Both the position numbers and the translations under genes were made by a program. From assembly GCA_022432975.1 (NCBI GenBank), contig CM039509.1, forward strand, positions 17,483,261 through 17,547,260: a stretch of 64,000 nt of DNA. The letters run 5' to 3'. Position 1 is the first letter of the stretch. The number at the start of each line of letters is the position of its first letter. The notes beneath the pieces were generated by a model. The model was not told the DNA's origin, made no database searches, and worked only from the letters and a program-made list of their open reading frames with translations. Source of the stretch: Begonia masoniana. Its lineage: Eukaryota > Streptophyta > Magnoliopsida > Cucurbitales > Begoniaceae. Of this stretch, positions 1-11,149 are shown piece by piece.

Positions 1-493
1 TGACTACGAACATGAGTACGAACAAGAACAAGAAAAGATCCATGAGCATGTGTTTCTTTAAACTGTGCATTCATGCATATGTGTTAGCATTGCATTCCTT
101 ACTAAGCATTAGGCTTATAGTTTAAACCTTATGATGTAGGTGCCGAGATATCAGGTGGGGAATTCAAAGTTGATGAAGATATTTAAGTTGGTTGCTGGGA
201 GGTGCTCAGGGTGGAAGTTTGTGGCTGGCAGGCAAAAATCGACTTGTGGTTATGCTCATTTCATGTCAGTAAGATTTATGAGGAAACTGATATCTATATA
301 GGATAAGATCATGTTTTAATTTGGACTTGAAATTGTCTGGTTCAACTTCAGAGTTTGAGGATGATTGTAAGAACCTAGGACATCCTGTTCTATATGAGTC
401 TTCCGCTTACGTATCCTGAAAGCAACAGCTGCCATCAAATATCAGTGACAATGACTCCCATGTAATGAATATCATCAGATAGGCTAGACGTTT
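1..493 (+). mobile_element. 3' part of an F-type LTR, cut by element A
   Basis: This stretch aligns by eye to the last part of solo LTR F, near 44290-44442 and 46896-47170. Both have the CTTACTAAGCATTAGGCTTATAG block, split here as CTTACTAAGC and ATTAGGCTTATAG, followed by TGATGTAGGTG (131-141), the presumed 3' splice site of LTR intron 2. It ends at 493, where element A begins. The rest of this LTR is not found on the other side of A, so the right part was lost. No gene is seen. Confidence 0.75.
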
Positions 494-873
494 TGTAACA
501 CCCGGCATTTTGCCATGTAATAGTTTTCCCGGATCATTTAAACAAGATTAATATTATATTAATACAAAGGAATGTTTTGGTTGAATTGTCGGAATAATTA
601 GTGGAGAACTAATATAATGTGTAACTAAAACCAAAGCACTAAGTTTGAAATGCATGGAAGGGCAAATTGGGGAGAGATTAAGGTTGGTGGGAGTAAGCCA
701 ATGGATGATTGCCAAGTGGATACTTGTTGAGGAAGCTAAGTTCATCCTCCTACGTGAATTTTCATTCACTTCTCTGCTTCCTCCCATCACTTTCGGCTTT
801 CTCTCTTCCAGGTGATTGAAACAAAACTTCCACGCTTTATTTCTCCTGTATTTTCCTTTCTTCTTCTGAAAAG

Positions 874-1749
874 GTGAGCATCTTTTAATGCTAACAAATT
901 TGGATGAGTTTAATGTGAGTTTTTACAGAAGTTTAGGGTTTCGGTATTTGGTGAAAACTCACTGTTTTTGGATGAAAACACGTTGGTGTGTTTTCTAAAG
1001 AGTTGAAATGTGTTTGCTGCATATTCTACATGATTTTAGTTAGCATTTGTAGCGTGTTTAAATTCTGTACATGCATGCTACCGGTCCGAGTTTTCTTTCC
1101 AGAGATATCCAAGTTTTCAACCCTCTAGAAAACAGGTAAGTTCATAATAGTAGGTTGGCCCTCATGGCCCTACATCACAGAGGTACTAGGGTCCCAGTTC
1201 TGTCGGGTAGTTTTGGGTAGAAATGTTATAGCTTCTGTTCAGTTTGTGTTTTGTATTGTCTGTTCAGCTTATGTCCCGAGTTGTATGTTTTTTGCCTCAC
1301 AATATGCCCTGTTATTTCTGATGTCTGTTGTTATAGGTTCAGGCACTGAGAATTTCATGCATACACGTTTTACTGAAAATCCATTCAAAACTGACTTCTG
1401 TACACTGTTTGAAATTTATAAGATAAAATCTGACTGAAATGTATCAGGTTAAGTGTGGGACGGGGACTGGCCCCTCTGGTTTTATCCCTCCTTGGGAATC
1501 TGAAAATAATGTCCCTGGCAAGGACCCTCTGGTTTTATCCCTCCCTGGGAATCTGAAAACTGCCGTGCCTGATAGTGCACCCACTGAACCAGTTCCCCTA
1601 TAAGCCCCACTTAATTCTTCTGCCACTGAAATGTAAAGTTCTGTTCTGTCACTGTATTCTGAAAACTGCATGCATAGCATTTTGCATCACTGCATACTGA
1701 TTTATGTTCTTACTGAGTTTTAGACTCATAGGTGAACTCTCTGATGTAG
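874..1749 (+). promoter_or_regulatory. Two-intron leader module in A 5' LTR
   Basis: Donor 1 is AAG|GTGAGC at 874. Acceptor 1 is at about 1083 and reads ACCG here, against ACAG in the 3' LTR copy, so it is damaged. The 52-nt middle exon is 1084-1135. Donor 2 is CAG|GTAAGT at 1136 and acceptor 2 is GATGTAG|GTA, ending at 1749. CCTACATCAC (1169-1178) near the start of intron 2 is complementary to the acceptor region around 1741-1750. The 3' LTR copy has intron 1 at 8791-9000, exon 9001-9052 and intron 2 at 9053-9666. Splicing is inferred from consensus only. Confidence 0.55.
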
Positions 1750-2210
1750 GTACTGAACCCGAATCTGAGGACTGTGTGCCTCAATCTGATGATCTGACGT
1801 AGTTGATGGCTCGAGCTCTCGGGGTAGTTGCTGCAGTTAGACAAATTCTGACCCGAGGTTTAAGTTTTCTGGAAGATTCTGGTTTTTGTTGTAAGAACTT
1901 CTGTTTTGGAAAATTCTGTAATCACATGTTAAATTCTGTACTGTCTCTGAAACTCTGAAACAATGCATAGCTTTTGTGTCAATGTTTAAAACCACTGTAT
2001 TTGACAGTTAAGTTTGTATTCTAGAGTATTCTGGGATTTGTTTGGAATATTTCTGTTAAGTTCATGCATGGATGGTCTCGAATTTTAGAGCTATCCATGC
2101 AGGTTGTTTTCTTGAAATCTGTCATTTGTAATGAAGGTCTGAAACCTGTATGCCTTCTGTTGTGCTCGAGAACCATGTTTTGAATTGGTTTGAGAATCTG
2201 AGATTGTTAT

Positions 2211-2897
2211 TGTAACGACCCTAATATTGTACCTGTATTTTCCGTACTGTTTTAATTATTTATTAAACGTTTTGTTTTAAATGCTTTCAAGGTTCAATTT
2301 CAATTCCGATTTCGATTCTGGTTTCGATTTCGGTTTAGATTCTGCCTAGAGTTTAGTTAAAATTATTAGGATAAAAAAAAATAAATAAATAAAATAGTAC
2401 AGAAAATACTAGCTCAAGTGGTACTCCTCACTTGTAGCCCCGGTACTTAACCCTGAGGTCCTGGGTTCGAGTGGGGAGGAAGGCAAAAATAACCTACAGG
2501 GAGGTGAAAGTTCTATGAGTACACGTGGTAGGCCTGAGTGGCTGCCACGTGGCGGTGTAAACCATCGATGTACGGTGGCCGCACAGCTCGGTGTAAACCA
2601 TCGATGTACGGTGGCCGGGTTGTTACAATAAAAGGCGCCTTTTATTGTCAAGCCCCGGCCCTTTTCATAGTGACACCGGTTTTAACCCAGCCCTTTTCAC
2701 AGTTACACTGGGTAGCTCAAGTGGTACTCCTCACTTGTAGCCCAGGTACTTAACCCTGAGGTCTTGGGTTCGAGTGGGGAGGAAGGCAAAAATAACCTAC
2801 AGGGAGGGGAAAGTTCTGTGAGTTGGGCCACCCAGTGTAACTGTGAAAAGGGCTGGGTTAAAACCGGTGTCACTATGAAAAGGGCCGGGGCTTGACA
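2211..2897. mobile_element. J1: small composite TG...CA insertion with Pol III-like boxes
   Basis: It is absent from the A 3' LTR at the same site and flanked by GTTAT duplications (2206-2210 and 2898-2902). Unit 1 (2211-2627) runs TGTAACGACC to GTTGTTACA; its first ~200 bp resembles the 3' end of solo LTR E. The 18-bp palindrome ATAAAAGGCGCCTTTTAT (2628-2645) follows. Unit 2 (2646-2897) runs TGTCAAG to CTTGACA and has inverted arms at 2646-2712 and 2829-2897. Each unit holds an A-box-like TAGCTCAAGTGG (2410, 2713) and a B-box-like GGTTCGAGTGG (2464, 2767), 54 nt apart. No protein is seen. Confidence 0.8.
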
Positions 2898-2965
2898 GTT
2901 ATGTTTTCTGTTTTTCTGCTCTCTGTTGGTATGTCTTTCTGTTAAAGAGTTGTCAAATTCTGCCT

Positions 2966-3480
2966 TGAAAACTTAGTCATCCGCCCCAGTTATATGCCTT
3001 AGTCATCCGCCCCAGTCAAAGTCAATTCTGTCATCCGCCCCAGTAATATGCCTTAGTCATCCGCCCCAGTCAAAGTCAATTCTGTCATCCGCCCCAGTTA
3101 TATGCCTAAATCTTCCGCCCAGTTTAAAACTCTGTTTTCCGGCTGACGTCATCCAAGTCATCCGCCCAGTGTATTTGTCTTCCGGCTGACGTCAGCATAA
3201 GTCTTCTGCACAGTTTAAAACTCTGTCTTCCGGCTGACGTCATCCAAGTCATCCGCCCAGTGTATTTCTCTTCCGGCTGACGTCAGCATAAGTCTTCCGC
3301 CCAGTTTAAAACTACATCTTCCGGCTGACGTCATCCAAGTCATCCGCCCAGTGTATTTGTCTTCCGGCTGACGTCAGCATAAGTCTTCCGCCCAGTTTAA
3401 AACTACATCTTCCGACTGACGTCACCCAAGCTCTTCCGCCCAGTTTTACCCAGCCTCTTCCGCTGAACTCCGTTCATTTT
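2966..3480 (+). repeat. Tandem CATCCGCCC / TTCCGGCTGACGTCA array in A LTR
   Basis: The first part repeats CATCCGCCCCAGT with alternating spacers. The second repeats TTCCGGCTGACGTCA, TCATCCGCCCAGTG and TTCCGCCCAGTTTAAAAC. TGACGTCA is a perfect palindrome of the bZIP/CRE class. The 3' LTR carries the same array at about 10195-10690. It lies 290-800 nt before the LTR end, where other families in the window hold different palindrome clusters. Confidence 0.8.
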
Positions 3481-3771
3481 TGTCTTATCTGAATCAATCA
3501 CTGCTTCTAGTTTTAAACTAAGTCTTCCGCCAGCCTTATGCTAATTTCTGTTCCGTTATCCATTAATGAAACCTGTTTTAAATTTCTACTCCAGACGACA
3601 CTCTCTCTCTGCGAAGTTTTAAGGTTTCGAAAACGTTCAGATTGTCTCTGATGTTCTGCTCCCTGTTTTGTCTATGTTCAAAAAAAATAGTCCCCGTTTT
3701 CTGTTAACTGTCCCAGGTGATGGCTCCGATCCCGAACCCCGATCGGGTTTGATTTCAGGCTGTCACAGTTG

Positions 3772-3783
3772 TGGTATCAGAGA
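3772..3783 (+). other. Element A primer-binding site
   Basis: TGGTATCAGAGA starts 4 nt after the LTR end and fits the 3' end of plant initiator tRNA-Met (usual PBS TGGTATCAGAGC, one mismatch). A second copy is at 10965-10976, after the 3' LTR. Confidence 0.85.
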
Positions 3784-3927
3784 GACATGGTTCTAAAACT
3801 GATTCTGTGAAATGTCTGACTGCGCAACCCGCCACGTGAGATCGCTCCACCAACTGTAAGTATTTAGGTAACTGTAACTGTTCTGTTTATTAAACTTAGG
3901 TTATTATGTTTATAGGATTTCTTAGTT

Positions 3928-6900
3928 ATGGTGAGGGGACATCAAGAAGAGTCAAGCTAAAGCTCTCGAGCCATTGACCGACTAACCAAGCTGGTGGGTG
4001 CACAATCACGCATGGTTGAACGCATGATGGCCAGAGAAGATGATAGAAACAATAACCACGGAAACAACAATCATGCTAATGCCCCACGTGACAACAGTGG
4101 AGATAGGTTCCAGTGACTCCAGCCGCCTTCATTCGATGGACTGTCTACAGACCCGACTCGTGCTGAAACCTGGATTCGAACAATGGAGAAGATGTTCAGT
4201 TATGCAGAAGTAGAAGACAACAAGAAAATTATTTGTGCCACGTTTTATCTCACTGAAAGTGCTGGATTCTGGTGGGACACAGTGCAGTCCACTACCGTGG
4301 CTTTAAGCTAGGAGGGATTCACGAAAATCTTCTACGAGAAGTATTTTGACCGGGGAGTGAGGAAGGAAAAGTTGCTTGAATTCTCTCGGCTACGACAATG
4401 TGGGTCAGTGGCTGAATATGTTCAGAAGTTTGAGTCCTTATCCAGATATGCAACACACATGGTGGCCACTGATGAGAACAAGGTGCACCAGTTTATTCAA
4501 GGTTTAAAGATGGACCTTCTGCGAGGGGTCACAATAGGAGGGTTCGATGAGGCACCATATGTGAAGGTGGTGGCCAAGGCTTATCAGTTAGAGGCCTTAG
4601 AAATGAAGTCCCAGAGACAGAGAGATCCACCAAGAGGGATTATGAGAAATGTTCCACAACAACAGTAACAACCGCAAAGGGGCCAGAATTTACAACCTCT
4701 ACAGCAACAAAACAGGGGCATTAAAAGGCCCAATGAAGCCATCCTCTATCAAGACAAAGGAAAGAGACCAATGGGGGCTCCTCAACCTTTAGTATGCCCA
4801 CGGTGCCAGAAGCCTCACAAAGGAGAATGCAGACTTGCTCCTGGCCAGTGTTTCTGATGCGGCAAAGTAGGCCATCTTGTTCGGGATTGCCCAATGCCCG
4901 ACACCAGGACAGGTCAAGCCGTGCCAAGAGTGTTTGCAATGATGGAGGATGTTGATGATGCTGATCTGAACACAGCAATCACAGGTACAATTTTAGTGTG
5001 TGATGTACCTGCTTATACCTTGTGGGATACTGGGGCCACACATTCATTTGTGGCGGGGGACTTCGTAGTTAGACAGAAGGTTAGTTGTACGTTGTCTGAT
5101 CAGCCCTACAGCATTATGCTACCGTCCGGAGAGTTTATGCACTCCGAGTAGGTCATACGGGGTGATGTAGTGTCAGTAGGAGACCAGAAGTTGTACGCCA
5201 ACCTCATCGTTATTGGTATGAAAGGGTACGATGTCATTCTGGGGATGGACTGGCTGTTTAGACATCATGCCACCATCAACTGTAGGTCCGGGCTAGTGTC
5301 GTTTAAACGCCCGAATGAAGTAGAATTTTCTTACCAGGCAGTACCGAAGAAACACCGTATGCCTGTTATATCTTCCTTAAAAGCTCAACGGCTGATGAGG
5401 TCAGGGTGCATCGGGTTTCTGGCCCATGTAATAGACGTACGAAGGCAAGGTGAGGTGGAACTTCAAAATATTCCGGTAGTCCGAGACTTTCCTAAGGTTT
5501 TCTTAGATGACTTACCGGGGTTGCCACCTGATCGCGAAATCGAGTTTGAAATTGACGTACACCCAGGTGCGGAACCAGTATCAAAGAATCCGTACCGTAT
5601 GGCACCAATCGAGCTGAAGGAATTGAAGACTCAGCTGAAAGAGTTAGTGGACAAGGGTTTTGTACGCCCTAGCTTCTCTCCGTCGGGTGCTCCCGTCTTG
5701 TTCGTTAAGAAGAAGGATGGGTCCCTACGGATGTGTATTGACTACCGTGAGCTGAACAAGTTGACGATCAAGAATAAGTACCCGTTGCCGAGAATTGATG
5801 ATTTATTTGACCAGCTACAAGGGGCTCGGGTATTCTCAAAGATTGACTTGCGCTCCGGTTATTACCAGTTGAAGGTCAGACCCGAAGATATTCCAAAGAC
5901 CGCCTTCAGGACCCGGTACGGACACTACGAATTCTTGGTGATGTCGTTTGGACTAACTAATGCTCCGGCTCTGGCAGCATTTATGGACTTGATGAACAGG
6001 ATATTCCAGGACTTTCTGGATAAATTTGTGATCGTATTTATCGACGACATCCTAGTATATTCTAGAAGTGAGGCCGAACATGAGGAGCACTTGGCTATTG
6101 TACTGTCAATCCTAAAGCAGCATCAACTATATGCCAAGCTATCAAAGTGTGAATTCTTGCTGAACATGATTAACTTCCTAGGCCACGTGGTGTCTGCTGA
6201 AGAAGTGTCTGTGGACCCAGCCAAGATTGAGGCTGTAAGAGACTGGCCAAGGCCAAGGAATGCAAGCGAGGTACGGAGCTTTATCGGGTTAGCTGGTTAT
6301 TACAAGAAGTTTATCAAGGGGTTTTCAGTGATAGCGAAACCTATGACCAGCTTAACAAAGAAAGACATCAAGTTCAGGTGGTCTGAAGCATGTGAAGGGA
6401 GCTTTTAGACACTCAAGCAAAAGTTAACCACGGCTCCTCTACTTGTATTGCAAGTTGAAGATGGAAAATTCAGCATATACTGTGATGCGTCGAAGGTTGG
6501 CTTGGGATGTGTATTAATGCAAGAGGGAAAGGTGGTAGCATATGCATCCCGACAATTGAAGAGCCATGAAGAAAACTATCCTACTCACGACCTTGAGTTA
6601 GCGGCAGTTGTATTTGCGCTGAAGGTATGGAGACACCATTTGTACGGACAATCATGTGAGGTGTTTTCCGATCACAAGAGTTTGAAGTACCTCTTTATTC
6701 AGAAAGAGTTGAATATGAGGCAGAGGCGGTGGTTAGAGTTTGTAAAAGACTACGATGTTGAGATCAAATACCATCCTGGTAAGGCAAATGTGGTAGCTGA
6801 TGCACTGAGCAGGATGCCAGCTACTATGCAACCAGTTATGTTTGGCGTGCCAATGCCTTTGAGGACGGAGATACAGAAGTTCGATATGGAAATAGTTTCT

Positions 6901-8370
6901 GGGCTATCGGCCATACTAGCAGACTTAACATTACGGCCCACCGTCCTGGACTGCATTAAGGAAGCCCAGAAGACCAATTCAAAGGAGATGGCTGATATGG
7001 TGAGCAAAGTACCAATGGATTCTTCCAATTTCAGTTATTCGGGAGATGGTATTCTGAAGTTCAAAAACAGATGGTATGTTCCGAAAGATGAAGAACTACG
7101 GAAGCACATCTTATCGGAAGCCCATTCATCTTCTTTCTCTATGCATCCTGGAAGCACAAAGATGTATCAGGACTTGAAGCTTCACTTCTGGTGGCCAAAT
7201 ATGAAGAATGAGGTGGCCAAGTATGTGGAGTCCTGTATGATATGTCAACAGGTCAAAGTTGAACATCAACGACCAATTGGAACGCTTCAGCCTCTTCCGA
7301 TTCCCTAATGGAAATGGGAGAACATTACGATGGACTTTGTTGTTGGCCTTCCAAGGACAGCTAAAGGCCATAATAGCATATGGGTCATAGTGGACAGATT
7401 GACGAAGTCGGCCCATTTTCTACCTGTAAAGATGACATTCTCCATGGATCAGTATGCTGAACTATATATTAGTGAGATTGTCAAACTGCATGGTATACCG
7501 GTGTCGATTGTTTCGGACCGGGATCCCAGATTCACATCGAGGTTTTGGAAAAGTTTGCAAAGCTCCTTGGGCACTAGATTGGACTTCAGCACGGCATTTC
7601 ATCCACAGACGGATGGACAATCTGAGAGAACAATTCAGACATTGGAAGATATGTTAAGAGCGTGCGTGCTGGAACTTCATGCTCCTTGGAGCAGATATCT
7701 ACCGCTTGTGGAGTTTGCTTACAACAATAGCTACCAGGCTACAATCGGCATGGCTCCATATGAAGCACTTTACGGAAGGAAGTGTAGATCCCCGTTATGT
7801 TGGGATGAGGTCGGAGAAACCAAGCTTATTGGTCCTGAGATATTACAGCAGATGTCCGAAGTGATAGCTGCTATCAAACAACGAATAAAGACTGCTCAGG
7901 ATCGACAAAAGAGTTATGCGGACCATAGAAGAAGGGACTTGGAGTTTGCCAAAGGTGATGATGTATTTTTAAAGGTGTCACCTTTCAAAGGCGTGATGAG
8001 GTTTGGCAAGAAAGGGAAGCTGAGCCCAAGGTTTATTGGGCCTTTTCCCATCTTGAAGAGGATTGGGAATATGGCTTACAGACTACAGTTGCCAGCGTCA
8101 ATGGATGGAGTTCACAATGTCTTCCATGTTTCGATGCTGAGAAAGTGTGTGCAAGATCCAACCCAGATAGTGGAACATGTGGACTTTGATATCATGCCGA
8201 CGCTGACCTATGAGGAAAGGCCTATACAGATATTGGATATGTCGCTCAAAGTGTTGCGTAATCGAGTGGTCCCATTGGTGAAAGTTTTATGGCGTAATCA
8301 CAATGTGGAGGAAGCCACATGGGAAAGACAAGCCGATGTTAGAGCCCAATATCCAGATCTCTTTGCTTAG
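3928..8370 (+). pseudogene. Element A gag-pol, disabled by eight in-frame stops
   Basis: One frame runs from ATG 3928 to TAG 8368-8370 and would encode the polyprotein of a chromovirus. Domains in order: gag, one CCHC zinc knuckle near 4848, protease (DTGATHSF near 5025), reverse transcriptase with FIDD near 6040, RNase H (YCDASK near 6478, DHKSLKYLF), integrase (HHCC finger near 7120-7250; DDE core from 7330 with SDRDPRF and ERTIQTLEDML), a GPF-type region (KLSPRFIGPF) and a C-terminal chromodomain ending EEATWERQ...YPDLFA. Stops lie at 3958, 4114, 4309, 4666, 4855, 5149, 6406 and 7306. There are no frameshifts. The RT has two extra residues ([10 protein letters not shown] against NAPAAFMD in I). 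It cannot make a full product; function in trans is unlikely. Confidence 0.92.
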
Positions 8371-8390
8371 GCAAATTTTGAGGACAAAAT

Positions 8391-8410
8391 TTCTGTTAAG
8401 GTGGGTGGAA
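8391..8410 (+). other. Element A polypurine tract
   Basis: The purine-rich AAGGTGGGTGGAA ends at 8410, directly before TGTAACACCCGG of the 3' LTR. This is the expected primer site for plus-strand DNA synthesis. Confidence 0.75.
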
Positions 8411-10960
8411 TGTAACACCCGGTATTTTGCCATGTAATAGTTTTCCTGGATCATTTAAATGGGATTAATATTATATTAATACAAAGGAATGTTTTGGTTG
8501 AATTGTCAGAATAATTAGTGGATAACTAAACTAATGTGTAACTAAAACCAAAGCACTAAGTTTGAAATGCATGGAAGGGCAAATTGGGGAGAGATTAAGG
8601 TTGGTGGGAGTAAGCCAATGGATGATTGCCAAGTGGCAACTTGTTGAGGAAGCTAAGTTCATCCTCCGACGTGAATTTTCATTCACTTCTCTGCTTCCTC
8701 CCATCTCTCTCGGCTTTCTCTCTTCCAGGTGATTGAAACAAAACTTCCACGCTTTGTTTCTCCTGTATTTTCCCGTCTTCTTCTGAAAAGGTGAGCATCT
8801 TTTAATGCTAACAAATTTGGATGAGTTTAATGTGAGTTTTTACGGAAGTTTAGGGTTTTGGTATTTGGTGAAAACTCACTGTTTTTGGATGAAAACACGT
8901 TGGTGTGTTTTCTAAAGAGTTGAAATGTGTTTGCTGCATATTCTACATGATTTTAGTTAGCATTTGTAGCGTGTTTAAATTCTGTACATGCATGCTACAG
9001 GTCCGAGTTTTCTTTCCAGAGACATCCAAGTTTTCAACCCTCCAGGAAACAGGTAAGTTCATAAAAGTAGGTTGGCCCTCATGGCCCTACATCACAGAGG
9101 TACTAGGGTCCCATTTCTGTCGGGTAGTTTTGGGTAGAAATGTTATAGCTTCTGTTCAGTTTGTGTTTTGTATTGTCTGTTCAGCTTATGTCCCGAGTTG
9201 TCTGTTTTCTGCCTCACAATATGACCTGTTATTTCTGATGTCAGTTGTTATAGGTTCAGGCACTGAGAATGTCATGCATACACGTTTTACTGAAAATCCA
9301 TGCAAAACTGACTTCTGTACATTGTTTGAAATTTATAAGATAAAATCCGACTGAAATGTATCAGGTTAAGTGTGGGACGGGGACTGGCCCCTCTGGTTTT
9401 ATCCCTCCCTGGGAATCTGAAAATAATGTCCCTGGCAAGGACCCTCTGGTTTTATCGCTCCCTGGGAATCTGAAAACTGCCGTGCCTGATAGTGCACCCA
9501 CTGAACCAGTTCCCCTATAAGCCCCACTTAATTCTTCTGCCACTGAAATGTAAAGTTCTGTTCTGTCACTGTATTCTGAAAACTGCATGCATAGCATTTT
9601 GCATCACTGCATACTGATTTATGTTCTTACTGAGTTTTAGACTCATAGGTGAACTCTCTGATGTAGGTACTGAACCCGAATCTGAGGACTGTGTGCCTCA
9701 ATCTGATGATCTGACGTAGTTGATGGCTCGAGCTCTCGGGGTAGTTGCTGCAGTTAGACAAATTCTGACCCGAGGTTTAAGTTTTCTGGAAGATTCTGGT
9801 TTTTGTTGTAAGAACTTCTGTTTTGGAAAATTCTGTAATCACATGTTAAATTCTGTACTGTCTCTGAAACTCTGAAACAATGCTTAGCTTTGTGTCAATG
9901 TTTAAAACCACTGTATTTGACAGTTAAGTTTGTATTCAAGAGTATTCTGGGATTTGTTTGGAATATTTCTGTTAAGTTCATGCATGGATGATCTCGAATT
10001 TTAGAGCTATCCATGCAGTTTGTTTTCTTGAAATCTGTCATTTGTAACGAAGGTCTGAAACCTGTATGCCTTCTGTTGTGCTCGAGAACCATGTTTTGAA
10101 TTGGTTTGAGAATCTGAGATTGTTATGTTTTTTGTTTTTCTACTCTCTGTTGGTATGTCTTTCTGTTAAAGAGTTGTCAAATTCTGCCTTGAAAACTTAG
10201 TCATCCGCCCCAGTTATATGCCTTAGTCATCCGCCCCAGTCAAAGTAAATTCTGTCATCCGCCCCAGTTATATGCCTTAGTCATCCGCCCCAGTCAAAGT
10301 CAATTCTGTCATCCGCCCCAGTTATATGCCTAAATCTTCCGCCCAGTTTAAAACTCTGTTTTCCGGCTGACGTCATCCAAGTCATCCGCCCAGTGTATTT
10401 GTCTTCCGGCTGACGTCAGCATAAGTCTTCTGCCCAGTTTAAAACTCTGTCTTCCGGCTGACGTCATCCAAGTCATCCGCCCAGTGTATTTGTCTTTCGG
10501 CTGACGTCAGCATAAGTCTTCCGCCCAGTTTAAAACTACATCTTCCGGCTGACGTCATCCAAGTCATCCGCCCAGTGTATTTGTCTTCCGGCTGACGTCA
10601 GCATAAGTCTTCCGCCCAGTTTAAAACTACATCTTCCGGCTGACGTCACCCAAGCTCTTCCGCCTAGTTTTACCCAGCCTCTTCCGCTGAACTCCGTTCA
10701 TTTTTGTTTTATCTGAATCAATCACTGCTTCTAGTTTGAAACTAAGTCTTCCGCCAGCCTTATGCTAATTTCTGTTCCGTTATCCATTAATGAAACCTGT
10801 TTTAAATTTCTACTCCAGAGGACACTCTCTCTCTGCGAAGTTTTAAGGTTTCGAAAACGTTCAGATTGTCTCTGATGTTCTGCTCCCTGTTTTGTGTTAA
10901 CTGTCTCGGGTGATGGCTCCGATCCCGAACTCCGATCGGGTTCGATTTCTGGCTGTCACA
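8411..10960 (+). repeat. Element A 3' LTR
   Basis: It runs from TGTAACACCCGG to TGTCACA, 2550 bp, and lacks J1. It keeps the intact acceptor CTACAG|GTCC at 9000, so it is the better copy for reading the leader module. The intron-2 motif CCTACATCAC is at 9086-9095 and the acceptor GATGTAG ends at 9666. Confidence 0.92.
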
Positions 10961-11149
10961 GTTGTGGTATCAGAGAGACACGGTTTTAAAATCGATTCTG
11001 TGAAATGTCTGACTGCGCAACCCGCCACGTGAGATCGCTCCACCAACTGTAAGTATTTAGGTTACTGTAACTGTTCTGTTTATTAAACTTAGGTTATTAT
11101 GTTTATAGGATTTCTTAGTTATGGTGAGGGGACATCAAGAAGAGTCAAG
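10961..11149 (+). mobile_element. Second copy of A internal start, truncated
   Basis: It repeats 3768-3956: spacer, PBS (10965-10976), leader and the first gag codons from ATG at about 11121. At about 11149 it switches in GTCAAGC|AAACTGAACC to the LTR of element C. The gag copy is too short to encode anything. The switch lies in a few shared bases (AGC plus A residues), as expected of end joining. Confidence 0.85.

Larger units (their letters stand above)
494..3767 (+). repeat. Element A 5' LTR
   Basis: It begins TGTAACACCCGG and ends TGTCACA, directly before the PBS. Its length is 3274 bp, of which 692 bp is insert J1 plus a duplicated GTTAT. The rest matches the 3' LTR, apart from a block of about 30 bases near 3677-3710 (an A-run flanked by TCTATGTTC and TAGTCCCCG) that is missing from the 3' LTR. 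TATATTAA near 553-562 is a possible TATA box. A leader module (intron donor at 874, short exon, second intron) and a CATCCGCCC/TGACGTCA motif array follow. Confidence 0.9.
494..11149 (+). mobile_element. Element A: Ty3/gypsy chromovirus (Tekay-like) with an extra partial unit
   Basis: A has a 5' LTR (494-3767), an internal region with PBS, gag-pol and polypurine tract (3768-8410), a 3' LTR (8411-10960) and then a second copy of the internal start (10961-11149). The last part should not follow a 3' LTR; it implies an LTR-internal-LTR-internal tandem, later cut off. The left flank CGTTT (489-493) would be the target duplication, but no partner can be found because the right end is lost. The closest relative in the window is element I. 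The 5' LTR was later hit by J1. Confidence 0.9.

Noticed and set aside
1213..1680. Short frames in A LTRs (also 8905-9597)
   Set aside because: They lie in the presumed LTR intron and leader, are repeated only because the LTR is repeated, and have no protein features.
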